A DNA stretch of 43,680 bases from CAYHZL01 sp964361075 (GTDB taxonomy: Bacteria > Bacteroidota > Ignavibacteria > UBA10030 > UBA8401): assembly GCA_964361075.1 (NCBI GenBank), contig CAYHZL010000006.1, positions 1 through 43,680 on the forward strand. Reading direction: 5' to 3'. Below, one piece after another: positions 15,750-24,568 of the stretch. Under the pieces are notes generated by a model. It saw only the letters and a program-made list of their open reading frames with translations, searched no databases and was not told where the DNA came from. Both the position numbers and the translations under genes were made by a program. Position 1 is the stretch's first letter. Every line of letters begins with the position of its first letter.

Positions 15750-15776
15750 ATCCTCACTGATAACAGTGAGGATTTT
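15750..15776. terminator. Bidirectional rho-independent terminator
   Basis: Stem TCCTCACTG (15751-15759), loop ATAA, stem CAGTGAGGA (15764-15772), with an A-run before and a T-run after. It lies between the plus-strand exchanger and the minus-strand T9SS cargo, so it can serve both. Confidence 0.92.
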
Positions 15777-15808
15777 TTATTTTCTCTACTATTAAAAAAT
15801 GCTCTGAA

Positions 15809-17533
15809 TCATTTAATCAAATTCATTTTTCTTGTTACTACGTTTCCGTTCACACGCAGTTGATAGAAATATGTTCCTGAAGAAATTTTTGAAGCATTAA
15901 ATGTAATTGCATGACTGCCTGCTTCCATAAACCCATTGACCAATGTGGCTACGGTTCTTCCCGCAACATCATACACAACCATTTCGGTTTTACCTGCATG
16001 TGATAATGCAAACGTAATAGTTGTTGTCGGGTTGAACGGATTCGGATAATTTTGATCGAGCGTGTATGTTCCTACTACTTGACCGTTGTTATCAATGCCA
16101 ACACTTGTGGTTGAGTTCGATTCTAATATAACAACTTTTGTAACACCGCTATCAGCATCACCATTTTTTTGATTTGCTAACAACAATTCTGCTTTATTAT
16201 CGCCATCCATATCTGTAGCAGTAATACCCATAGATTTTGCCCACGTATCACCAGTAAACGAAATCCATCGCATTTGGGTTTTATTTGTATCTTGGTAAAC
16301 GATATTTGTTGTATAGCTTGAAGAATCTTGTACTAAACCAGTACCTTTATATTCTAATCTCCAAATTCTTCCACGATTACTTACAAAAATATCTGTTTTG
16401 TTATTACCATCAATGTGTCCCGCTGCAATTCCTCTTAGTCCCGTTATCGTCGAAAGAGGTTGGTTGGAAAAACTTCCTATTCTATGTAATTTTGAACTAA
16501 CGTACGTAGAATCAAACGCTTTCAATGCATCAACATCATGTAGTACCCATAAATTTCCGTTCCCTCCGTCACCCCATAATAATTCATTTTTTCCATCACC
16601 GTTAATATCTGCCTGCGCCATAGACAATGTTGTGCCGGAAAGTTTTGCCGCGCCACTTGCTTTATTTAAATCCCACTCGTATCGTGAGTATGTATTTGCG
16701 GCATCAGCTTCATATACAACAAGTTTTGCGGAACCGGAATAACCAAATGCAAATTCCTTTTTACCATCGTTGTCAATGTCCGTAATTCGTGCTGTACCAA
16801 AAATTGTTGCCGTTACTGTTGTCGTATCATATACTTCTTTATTCCATTGTGTAAACGGTCCCGCAAAATCTCCATTCAACGAGGCAATGATAATTCCTTT
16901 GGTTGATCCAGTAAATGCTCTAAAAGCAAGTGCAAGTTCTTGTTTTCCATCACCATCTACATCACCTGCAATTAGTGCCGAAGGACGATTGTTACTCCCA
17001 GCTGGTGCATTAAAATTCCATGTTGCAGTTGGTGTTGTTGGCAATGTTGTTGAACCAAATTCAAAAATAAGCAACCGATTTGGATCTGCACCAACGGTAG
17101 GTAAATTTGCATCATACTGAACACCAAGAACAATTTCAGGTTTACCATTTCCATTCAAATCAGCAATACAAAAATGCGGGAAACTGCCGCCTACCGTATC
17201 GGTAATATGATATGACCATATTTTTGAATATTTATTATCGCCGGAATTTTCAAATAGGAATAAGGAATAACCAACTCTAGTTTTTTCTCCTGTACCAATA
17301 AACGAATTATCTGTAACGTAAAGAAATTCCTTTTTACCATTGCCGTTCAAATCTAAACCACCAACAACTTGTTGAACAACTCGTTCTTTGTTGATTGTAT
17401 CGGGGTGCTGGTACACAATAAATGATTTGCTAAACCCTGCACCAACGCTATCCGAAATTGTTTGGGAAAACGATTGTTGGTGAAATGCAGACAATAAGAA
17501 CGCTACAAACAAAAAGTAATACATTTTTTTCAT
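15809..17533 (-). CDS. Secreted FG-GAP repeat protein with T9SS type A sorting domain
   Basis: A 574-residue secreted protein with signal peptide (cleaved after QQSFS). At least six repeats carry calcium-binding-like loops, including ADLNGNGKPEIVLG, GDVDGDGKQELALAF, TDIDNDGKKEFAFGY, ADINGDGKNELLWGD and TDMDGDNKAELLLA, as in FG-GAP/VCBS beta-propellers. The last 80 residues are a type A sorting domain: LDQNYPNPFNPTTTITFALS, then MVVYDVAGRTVATLV and a final FYQLRVNGNVVTRKMNLIK. In this family the domain directs export through the type IX system and surface anchoring. GGAGG lies 4 bases before the start codon. Ligand unknown. Confidence 0.9.
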   Translation of the reverse strand: MKKMYYFLFVAFLLSAFHQQSFSQTISDSVGAGFSKSFIVYQHPDTINKERVVQQVVGGLDLNGNGKKEFLYVTDNSFIGTGEKTRVGYSLFLFENSGDNKYSKIWSYHITDTVGGSFPHFCIADLNGNGKPEIVLGVQYDANLPTVGADPNRLLIFEFGSTTLPTTPTATWNFNAPAGSNNRPSALIAGDVDGDGKQELALAFRAFTGSTKGIIIASLNGDFAGPFTQWNKEVYDTTTVTATIFGTARITDIDNDGKKEFAFGYSGSAKLVVYEADAANTYSRYEWDLNKASGAAKLSGTTLSMAQADINGDGKNELLWGDGGNGNLWVLHDVDALKAFDSTYVSSKLHRIGSFSNQPLSTITGLRGIAAGHIDGNNKTDIFVSNRGRIWRLEYKGTGLVQDSSSYTTNIVYQDTNKTQMRWISFTGDTWAKSMGITATDMDGDNKAELLLANQKNGDADSGVTKVVILESNSTTSVGIDNNGQVVGTYTLDQNYPNPFNPTTTITFALSHAGKTEMVVYDVAGRTVATLVNGFMEAGSHAITFNASKISSGTYFYQLRVNGNVVTRKMNLIK

Positions 17534-17550
17534 ACAACCTCCATGAAGAT

Positions 17551-17579
17551 ATTATAAAAGAAAAGAGTGGATTAGTAAA
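17551..17579 (-). promoter_or_regulatory. Candidate promoter for the FG-GAP cargo gene
   Basis: Reading the minus strand, TTTACT (17579-17574), a 17-base spacer and TATAAT (17556-17551). The predicted leader is only about ten bases and just includes the GGAGG site. Visual match only. Confidence 0.35.
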
Positions 17580-17597
17580 AATTAATTGCAAGCAAAC

Positions 17598-17626
17598 TTG
17601 ATTCTTGGGTGGTCTACACTTATATT
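17598..17626 (+). promoter_or_regulatory. Candidate promoter for the first TonB-receptor block
   Basis: TTGATT (17598-17603), 17 bases, TATATT (17621-17626), about 70 bases before the chosen receptor start. It diverges from the minus-strand promoter at 17551-17579. Confidence 0.4.
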
Positions 17627-17698
17627 GGCTCATTGAATTAAGAGAAAAAAATAACAATATGCAATATTTTGAAAAAAAATATTATGAAGGAAAGTATA

Positions 17699-20422
17699 AT
17701 GTATCATAATAAATATTACTACTCATGTATATTTTTAACTCTATTATTAGCACAATTTCTCATCGCAGGAAATACCGGTAAGATTATCGGAATAATAACC
17801 GACAAACAAAGTAAAGTTCCTTTAATCGGAGCGAATCTTACTGTACAGGGAACCACTCTTGGAGCGGCGAGCAATGTAGATGGAGAATTTGTAATTCACA
17901 ATATTCCTCCGGGAACGTATTCGGTCAATGCCTCTATTATAGGGTACGCGCCACGCGAATATAAAAATGTAAAAATAAGCGCCGATTTAACAACTGAACT
18001 TTCGATAGAGCTTTCTGTGAATGTTGTTGAAGCCGATGAAGTTGTCATCGTTGCCAGCCGACTAATTCAAAAAGATGCTACTGCTACTGCTGCTACAATA
18101 GATGCAGAACAATTTACTATGCTGCCTGTAGAATCTTTCGAACAAGCTCTCCAGATTCAAGCCGGAGTAAATGTCGGTGCAGGTGGTGATATTCATATTC
18201 GCGGCGGACGTTCAAGCGAAATTTTATTTCTTGTTGATGGTATTCCGGTGAACAATGCGTTTGATAATACAATCAGCAATGGAATTGTTGCAACAAATGC
18301 CATTCAGGAACTTTCTGTTATTAGCGGTGCATTTAATGCTGAATACGGCAATGCACAATCCGGCGTTATCAATATTACCACCAAAGAAGGTGCAAAAAAT
18401 TTCAGCGGAAAAATTTCTGTACAAACCGGCGATGTTGTTGGCGGAGATCAGACTCGTTTCAAGAATATTCAAAAGATAGATCCATTCACAACAAACGAAG
18501 TTGAAGGTTCGCTCGGTGGTCCATTGGTGGACAATCTTTCATTCTTTGCTTCGTCACGATATTTTAATGACAAAGGGTATCTGTTCGGTCAACGTTTAGT
18601 TCAATTTGCCGGACCATCAACCGATAATCTTGTGTTAGGTGATAAATCGTTTGTTTCGATGAATGCAAACAATTCACTCAATCTTCAAGGAAAAATTTCT
18701 TACACAAGCGGTAGTTATAAAATTAACGGCTCATATATGTTGAAAAAGAAAGAAAGCCAAACATATTTAAATACGTACAGAATTTCTCCGGACTATAAAC
18801 CAACAAAATTTGAAAACAGTAATACTTTTTCTCTCAACTCTACTTTTTTTATTACCAACGAAACTTTTCTGAGTTCAATTGTTTCGTACACAGTAGCGGA
18901 CGAAAAAACCTATGCGTTTGAATCAATCAATGATCCGCTCTACCGCATACGCGCCCGGACATTAGATTATTTATCCAATAAAAATAATCCGCAAGGAGAT
19001 AGTTTAGCAAAAGTTCTTCTTAGCGAATATGGTTTAATGACCAATGAGCTCACACGATTTACACTTGGTCCGAGTTTAGATAGAACATCGTACACCAGCA
19101 AAAAAATAAATGCTCGCATTGATATTTCCAGTCAATTTGATAAAATCCATTTGCTCAAAGGCGGCGTAGAATTTTCAACACTGAATATTACGCGCGATGG
19201 AATTTCGTTGGTTCAAAAAGGGGCACGACCGGATAATGATTTTAATACGAATAATGAAATTATGGAAATACCGGATGCCACAAGCAGATCGAGAAATATT
19301 TATACCGGCAAGCCGTACGAATTTGCCGGATATGCTCAAGATAAAATGGAGTTTAAGGAATTTGTTATTAACGCCGGTGTGCGCATGGATGTCTATGATC
19401 CGAATACAACAACCGCAGTAAATTTTAGAGAGCTTGATAACACGACGTTAAAAAAAACAACAATGAAATGGAAAATTAGTCCACGCCTCTCTTTTGCTCA
19501 TAGTGTTACTGACCAATCAAAAATTTTCTTTTCGTACGGACACTTTTTCCAATTCCCGCCGTACTCAAATATTTATACGGGGCAGGAAGCATTTGTAAAT
19601 CCCAGAACTGAAATACGTACCGGAATTTTAAGTCCTGTCGGTGGAAATAATGCTGTCGGCAATGCTGATTTGAAACCACAAACAACTATCAGCTACGAAG
19701 TTGGTTATGAGCAAGAACTAACATCCGACATTGCTATGTATTTTAAAGGATACTATCGCAATATCAGAAATTTGCTTGCAACCGATATTGGACTTCTTGG
19801 CAATGGAGCATCGTATGCGTATTACACAAATCGTGATTATGGAAATGTGCGGGGTATAAATTTTACAATCAAAAAACGAATGATGGATTCGTATGCTTTT
19901 AGTATTGATTACACATACCAAATTGCGGAAGGCAATGCTTCTTCACCTACACAAACATTTCTTAATGTAAGAAATGAAGCTGAGTCACAAAAACAAGTTG
20001 TTTATTTAGATTGGGATCAACCACATTCGTTGAGATGGACTATTGACTATAATAACAATGGTTGGACTGGCGGTCTTATTGGGAAACTTGAAAGCGGTTA
20101 TCCGTACACGCCGGCATTAGGAAGTTCAGCGCAAGGAGGGCAACAAGGGACGGAAGAAAATTCTGCACGCAAGCCGGCAATTTTTAATGTCGATTTTGTA
20201 ATCGGAAAAGAATTGCAGCTTACCACTGATGTTTTTTATGGTTTTACATTTAAGATGTATAATGTTTTTGATACACAAAATGAATTATTTGTTTTTTCCA
20301 ATAGCGGACGATCAACCTTTTCCGGCGATCCGGCATTTCAAAACTATGTTGAATTTACACAACGTCCAGATTTCTTTGCAAAACCGCGCGATGTTTATTT
20401 CGGAACGTATATTCGATTTTAA
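17699..20422 (+). CDS. TonB-dependent receptor with carboxypeptidase-regulatory-like N-terminal domain (block 1)
   Basis: Outer-membrane receptor, 907 residues from ATG 17699. I chose this start because AAGGAAAG sits about 6 bases upstream; ATG 17684 and TTG 17669 are alternatives. After a signal peptide (cleaved near LIA-GNTG) comes a CarboxypepD_reg-like domain (about 26-110: GKIIGIITDKQSKVPLIGANL, then YSVNASIIGYAP). The plug domain follows (about 125-235) with IHIRGGRSSEILFLVDGIPVN in two parts and the AEYGNAQSGVINITTKEG motif. A large barrel ends in VYFGTYIRF. Such receptors import substrates with TonB energy. No SusD-like partner follows; instead there is a secreted VPxPY protein and a PorV-like barrel. 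Substrate unknown. Confidence 0.9.
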   Translation: MYHNKYYYSCIFLTLLLAQFLIAGNTGKIIGIITDKQSKVPLIGANLTVQGTTLGAASNVDGEFVIHNIPPGTYSVNASIIGYAPREYKNVKISADLTTELSIELSVNVVEADEVVIVASRLIQKDATATAATIDAEQFTMLPVESFEQALQIQAGVNVGAGGDIHIRGGRSSEILFLVDGIPVNNAFDNTISNGIVATNAIQELSVISGAFNAEYGNAQSGVINITTKEGAKNFSGKISVQTGDVVGGDQTRFKNIQKIDPFTTNEVEGSLGGPLVDNLSFFASSRYFNDKGYLFGQRLVQFAGPSTDNLVLGDKSFVSMNANNSLNLQGKISYTSGSYKINGSYMLKKKESQTYLNTYRISPDYKPTKFENSNTFSLNSTFFITNETFLSSIVSYTVADEKTYAFESINDPLYRIRARTLDYLSNKNNPQGDSLAKVLLSEYGLMTNELTRFTLGPSLDRTSYTSKKINARIDISSQFDKIHLLKGGVEFSTLNITRDGISLVQKGARPDNDFNTNNEIMEIPDATSRSRNIYTGKPYEFAGYAQDKMEFKEFVINAGVRMDVYDPNTTTAVNFRELDNTTLKKTTMKWKISPRLSFAHSVTDQSKIFFSYGHFFQFPPYSNIYTGQEAFVNPRTEIRTGILSPVGGNNAVGNADLKPQTTISYEVGYEQELTSDIAMYFKGYYRNIRNLLATDIGLLGNGASYAYYTNRDYGNVRGINFTIKKRMMDSYAFSIDYTYQIAEGNASSPTQTFLNVRNEAESQKQVVYLDWDQPHSLRWTIDYNNNGWTGGLIGKLESGYPYTPALGSSAQGGQQGTEENSARKPAIFNVDFVIGKELQLTTDVFYGFTFKMYNVFDTQNELFVFSNSGRSTFSGDPAFQNYVEFTQRPDFFAKPRDVYFGTYIRF

Positions 20423-20439
20423 TTTTGGAGTAACAATAG

Positions 20440-23223
20440 ATGAGAAAAAAAATATTTTTACTGATTACTATTTCGATTTTTTCTTCGGCGCTCTTTGCAC
20501 AAGAAAAACCGATGAAACAATGGTCGCACGAAGAATACGAGCAGTGGGCAAAAAAATTCTACGCTCCACGTTCATCAGCATGGTCATTTCAAAAAATAAC
20601 TGCCGGCGTAGATAGAAAAGCAGATGGAATTGTAAAGGGAAACAGAATTGAAACATTGGTTTCAAATTTTGGTTCTATTGGTGCACCGCGCAGAGTACCT
20701 GCCGTTGTATGGCCTAAAGGTTCCGGAATAACTATGGGATATGAATTTGGTCCTATAGCAGGAGCTGAAATTACAGATAAAAATGGGAAAACGATTCACA
20801 TTCTTAGTGACGCGCTGATTGATGGTGGCGCACGACAAAATCCTTCCACATCTACCGGTAATATAATGGGATGGGAACCTTTGCCGGGATATGCGGCAGG
20901 AAATCCGAATAAAAGCATTGCTATCAGCACAAAACCTGAAACATGGCCTGAAGCATGGAAAACTTCCGGATGGCCTGGTCGTTTCGGGCAGGGAGTTATT
21001 ACTGCTGATGAAGAATCGTATGCAGTAATGGACGATAGATTTAACGATGAGTTTGAATATTATCCTCTTGTGAATGGCGCAGATTCTATTCGTGGTCTCG
21101 GGCTTCAATTAAGTTTTCGTACGTACCAATTTGCTTCAAATTCTGCACAAGATATTTTGTTAGTTCTCTATGAACTTAAATTGCGAAATGACTGTAAAGC
21201 ACTTGCAAAAACCGTTGTGGGCATGGTTGGCGATCCTCACGTTGGCGGCGCCAGTGATTACTCCGATGATTATGCAGGTTTTAATAAAGAGTTAAATTTA
21301 GTTTATGCATACGATAAACCAGGTTCATCAAACGATTACGGTGTTTCTAATGTTGGATATCTTGGGTTTTTATTTGTAAAACCACAAGTGCCAGATTCAG
21401 CAGATTGGTTACCATTGACTGGATTTAACGCTCCAATTTACGGCTCGGTATTAGGAAGAGAGGATGAAAAAATGTGGCAGTATTTTTCACCGAATCTTGG
21501 ACTTAACGATCCGCCGCCTATCATTGAACAAAATTCCGATAATCTTTTTGTCTTTAGTTCCGGTTATTTTTCATTACAACCAGGACAAACACAAAAATTT
21601 GCCATTGCCATTGCCATGGGAAATGATTTAAATAATTTGATCCAGAATGCGAAAGCAGTTACTCAAATTGCAAAAGCAAATTTTAAGGCACCTCGTCCTC
21701 CGGAGTTACCTACTGTTCAGGCAATTCCTAATGATAAGAGAATTACGTTATTTTGGGATGGACTAAAATCGGAAAATACAATTGATCCTTTTTTAGGAGC
21801 AAAAGACTTTGAAGGATACAGAATTTATCGCAGCGAGGATAACGGTTTAACATGGGGCAAACCAATAACTGATAATAGAGGAAATCAATCTCTGTGGGAA
21901 CCCATAGCAATTTTTGATTTAAATAATGAATATTATGGTACACATCCTGTTCAAAGTGCACCAGGTGTGCATATGTTTTTAGGAAATAATTCTGGTTTGC
22001 AATATACATTTGTTGATTCAAGTTTAGAACTTAAAAATGGAATAACGTACTACTATGCAGTTTCAGCGTTTGACCATGGAGATCCATCTATTAATTTAGA
22101 ACCATTAGAGACTCCTTTAAATATTGACGCCATTAACGTAGCAAAAGTAGTTCCCAACACTAGACCGGTAGATTACCAAGATGCAAAGATTGATTCAATT
22201 ACTCACTTTGCCGGTTTCGGCACAGGTAAAATTAATCTTAAGGTACTCGATCCCTTTAATGTTAAAGCAGCTACTTATGATATTCACATCAATTCATCTC
22301 CAAAAGGATTTTATGTGATTAATTCAAAAGGTGACACTCTAACGACAAATTCTGGCAGTCTGTTAAATACGGCTCTTGATAAAGAGAGATCATATATTTT
22401 TGAATCTTTGGAAATGAGTGTAGAAGACGCAGGCTTAATTAAACCTATAGACAGTTTATCTCGTTGGGTAAGCGGTAATTCAAACCTACGAGTACTTCCG
22501 TATTGGTTTAAAGGAGCGGCAGACTATCCTTCTGTTATTCGAATCGTATTTTCTGATGTATATGTAGATACATCAGTTATATTTAACCCAAAACCAATAA
22601 AATTCAAAGCGTACGATATAACCAGGAACAATATTTCAATTCCAATAATTTTTTTTGATAAAGATACCAATAACACATGGAGCGAAGGAGATTCAATTGT
22701 ATTTCCGATACAAAAAACAACTTTTACTAGTAGATGGGCATTTAAATTTAGAAATACTGTTTCAGGAAACACAATCTTACCAATAGGTGGAAGTGTTTTC
22801 GAATTCAACAGTACAGTTCCATTCAATTCAATAATACAAGATAAATACAGAATATATACAACTCCGGCAAATAACAAAAAAACAACAAATAATAATTCTT
22901 CACTTCTCAATAACGTAAAAGTTGTTCCCGATCCATACGTAACCGCTTCACGTTTTGAACAAAAGTCTGTCTATCGTTCCGGGCGTGGCGAACGCGTCAT
23001 TAAATTTACTAATCTTCCGGTGCAGTGCACCATCAGAGTGTACACTGTAGCCGGTGAACATGTTGCAACAATTGATCACAACGGCGATTTAAAATCCGGT
23101 GCAGAGCAATCATGGAATCTGCTGAACAAAGATGGATTGGATATTGCACCGGGGTTGTATCTCTATCATCTTGATGCGCCGGGTATCGGTGAAAAAATCG
23201 GACGATTTGCAATTATCAAATAA
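20440..23223 (+). CDS. Large secreted protein with VPxPY C-terminal domain (block 1)
   Basis: A 927-residue secreted protein with signal peptide (cleaved after ALFA). The N-terminal two-thirds match no domain I recognise. A fibronectin type III-like segment is visible at about 420-560 (ITLFWDGLKSEN..., EGYRIYRSEDNGLTW). The last about 105 residues begin KVVPDPYVTASRF and continue FTNLPVQCTIRVYTVAGEHVATI, ending LYLYHLDAPGIGEKIGRFAIIK. This resembles T9SS-type C-terminal domains but lacks the YPNPFNP motif. The end of the block 2 protein at 30455 is homologous. It starts 17 bases after the receptor and is probably co-transcribed. It may be a surface partner of the receptor, which is inference. 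Confidence 0.75.
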   Translation: MRKKIFLLITISIFSSALFAQEKPMKQWSHEEYEQWAKKFYAPRSSAWSFQKITAGVDRKADGIVKGNRIETLVSNFGSIGAPRRVPAVVWPKGSGITMGYEFGPIAGAEITDKNGKTIHILSDALIDGGARQNPSTSTGNIMGWEPLPGYAAGNPNKSIAISTKPETWPEAWKTSGWPGRFGQGVITADEESYAVMDDRFNDEFEYYPLVNGADSIRGLGLQLSFRTYQFASNSAQDILLVLYELKLRNDCKALAKTVVGMVGDPHVGGASDYSDDYAGFNKELNLVYAYDKPGSSNDYGVSNVGYLGFLFVKPQVPDSADWLPLTGFNAPIYGSVLGREDEKMWQYFSPNLGLNDPPPIIEQNSDNLFVFSSGYFSLQPGQTQKFAIAIAMGNDLNNLIQNAKAVTQIAKANFKAPRPPELPTVQAIPNDKRITLFWDGLKSENTIDPFLGAKDFEGYRIYRSEDNGLTWGKPITDNRGNQSLWEPIAIFDLNNEYYGTHPVQSAPGVHMFLGNNSGLQYTFVDSSLELKNGITYYYAVSAFDHGDPSINLEPLETPLNIDAINVAKVVPNTRPVDYQDAKIDSITHFAGFGTGKINLKVLDPFNVKAATYDIHINSSPKGFYVINSKGDTLTTNSGSLLNTALDKERSYIFESLEMSVEDAGLIKPIDSLSRWVSGNSNLRVLPYWFKGAADYPSVIRIVFSDVYVDTSVIFNPKPIKFKAYDITRNNISIPIIFFDKDTNNTWSEGDSIVFPIQKTTFTSRWAFKFRNTVSGNTILPIGGSVFEFNSTVPFNSIIQDKYRIYTTPANNKKTTNNNSSLLNNVKVVPDPYVTASRFEQKSVYRSGRGERVIKFTNLPVQCTIRVYTVAGEHVATIDHNGDLKSGAEQSWNLLNKDGLDIAPGLYLYHLDAPGIGEKIGRFAIIK

Positions 23224-23244
23224 CACTAAGCACGAGAAAAATTT

Positions 23245-24261
23245 ATGAATACAGTATTGCTAAAAATATTTTTCACTCTCTGTGTACTGCAACATTTTCT
23301 TAGCGCTCAAGAAATTACCAAAGCCGGAACCACGATGGGCGCTTTTTTGAAAATTGGTATCGGCGGCAGAGCATCAGGAATGGGTGAGGCATTTATTGCC
23401 ACAGCAAATGATGTTACAGCATTGTACTGGAATCCGGCAGGCATTTCGTGGTTATCAGGCAGCAGAGCATACTTCAGTCAAACAAATTGGCTGGGAGAAT
23501 TGAGTCACAGCTTTAGTGCAGTCTCGCTCGATTTCAAAGATAAAGGTACGGTGGCGGGTTATCTTATTTTGCTGCGAGCGCCAGATCAAGAAGTTACAAC
23601 CGTAGAATCTCCGAACGGTACCGGGCAAATGTATTCGTATCAGGATTTGGCAATCGGAGTAACATATTCAAGAAAAATCAGTGAAGATTTTTCGGTTGGT
23701 GTGTCTGCAAAATATATTGCTTCAACATTATATAGACTTGGTGCACAAGCAATAGCATTCGATGTTGGAACAATGTATCTCATTCCAAACACTTCGCTGC
23801 GATTGGCAATGAACCTCCAAAATTTTGGAGGCAAAATGCAATACACCGGAGATAATCTTGAACGTCCAATTGATATTGATCCGACAACAACCGGAGAAAC
23901 AGATCGCGTAACAGCTTTTCTTAAAACTGAACAATGGGATATCCCGCTTTCATTCAAAGTTGGAGTAGCAAATGATTTCCATCTTACTGATGATGTGAGA
24001 TTGACGGTAGCTGTTGATGCAATCAATCCTAACGACAACAGAGAAAATATTAATGTCGGCGGTGAAATAGGATTTCAAGAATATATTTTTTTACGTGGTG
24101 GATTTAAATCCATCAATGTAGATCAAAGTGAAGGCGGATTATCTCTTGGCGGCGGCATTACAATTCCAATCTCTGAATTCCATGTGAATGCCGATTATGG
24201 TTATACCGATTGGGGAAGATTTAAATCCATTCACAGATTCGGAATTGGCATTCAGTTTTAA
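23245..24261 (+). CDS. PorV/PorQ-family outer-membrane protein (block 1)
   Basis: A 338-residue barrel of the PorV/PorQ family. Signal peptide is cleaved after FLSA. The mature N-terminus has the family signature GAFLKIGIGGRASGMGEAFIATANDVTALYWNPAGIS, read here in two parts at about residues 33-70. The barrel ends in RFGIGIQF. PorV is known in type IX secretion as the shuttle that carries cargo from the translocon to the attachment complex, and other members accompany specific cargos. It lies 21 bases after the VPxPY protein, so it may handle that protein's surface placement. Confidence 0.85.
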   Translation: MNTVLLKIFFTLCVLQHFLSAQEITKAGTTMGAFLKIGIGGRASGMGEAFIATANDVTALYWNPAGISWLSGSRAYFSQTNWLGELSHSFSAVSLDFKDKGTVAGYLILLRAPDQEVTTVESPNGTGQMYSYQDLAIGVTYSRKISEDFSVGVSAKYIASTLYRLGAQAIAFDVGTMYLIPNTSLRLAMNLQNFGGKMQYTGDNLERPIDIDPTTTGETDRVTAFLKTEQWDIPLSFKVGVANDFHLTDDVRLTVAVDAINPNDNRENINVGGEIGFQEYIFLRGGFKSINVDQSEGGLSLGGGITIPISEFHVNADYGYTDWGRFKSIHRFGIGIQF

Positions 24262-24273
24262 TAAAAAATTTTT

Positions 24274-24515
24274 GTAACTGCTCAGCGTGTTTTTTGTCCC
24301 GAAGGGATGCCTTCGGCATAATTTCAGTATTTCGAAATAAAATAAAGAAATCCCCCTCGCCCCCTTTTCAAGGGGGAATAAGAGCGTGAGAATCCCCTGA
24401 CAAGGTCATCCCTTCGGGACTTGAAAAGGGGGAAATCCGCCGAAGGCGGATAAGTCCGCCGGCTTTTTGGCGGAGGGATTTTTAGAATCAACAATAACGC
24501 TGATTTGTTCGCTAC
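24274..24515. mobile_element. Miniature inverted-repeat element E (right end uncertain)
   Basis: The left end GTAACTGCTCAGCG (24274-24287) is a good match to the family. A degenerate right end, CGCTGA...GCTAC, may lie at 24499-24515; no flanking duplication is found. The interior is packed with hairpins: the double mini-hairpin 24297-24318, CCCCCTTTTCAAG / CTTGAAAAGGGGG arms, TCCC-TTC-GGGA (24409-24419) and TCCGCC-GAA-GGCGGA (24436-24450). Its first about 60 bp match element H at the window end. Confidence 0.65.
24297..24318. repeat. Double mini-hairpin cassette in element E
   Basis: TCCC-GAA-GGGA (24297-24307) followed by TGCC-TTC-GGCA (24308-24318), the exact reverse complement of the cassette in element C. 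Element H has a different double hairpin at the same position between identical flanks. Confidence 0.9.
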
Positions 24516-24568
24516 ATTTCAAACACAAGAATTACGCAGCAACTTTTTACTCAACAAACCTATCGTGC

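Noticed and set aside
20440..23223. SusD-like partner of the first TonB receptor
   Set aside because: The protein has no lipobox, is far longer than SusD and has a VPxPY tail. I see no SusD/RagB helical-repeat features.
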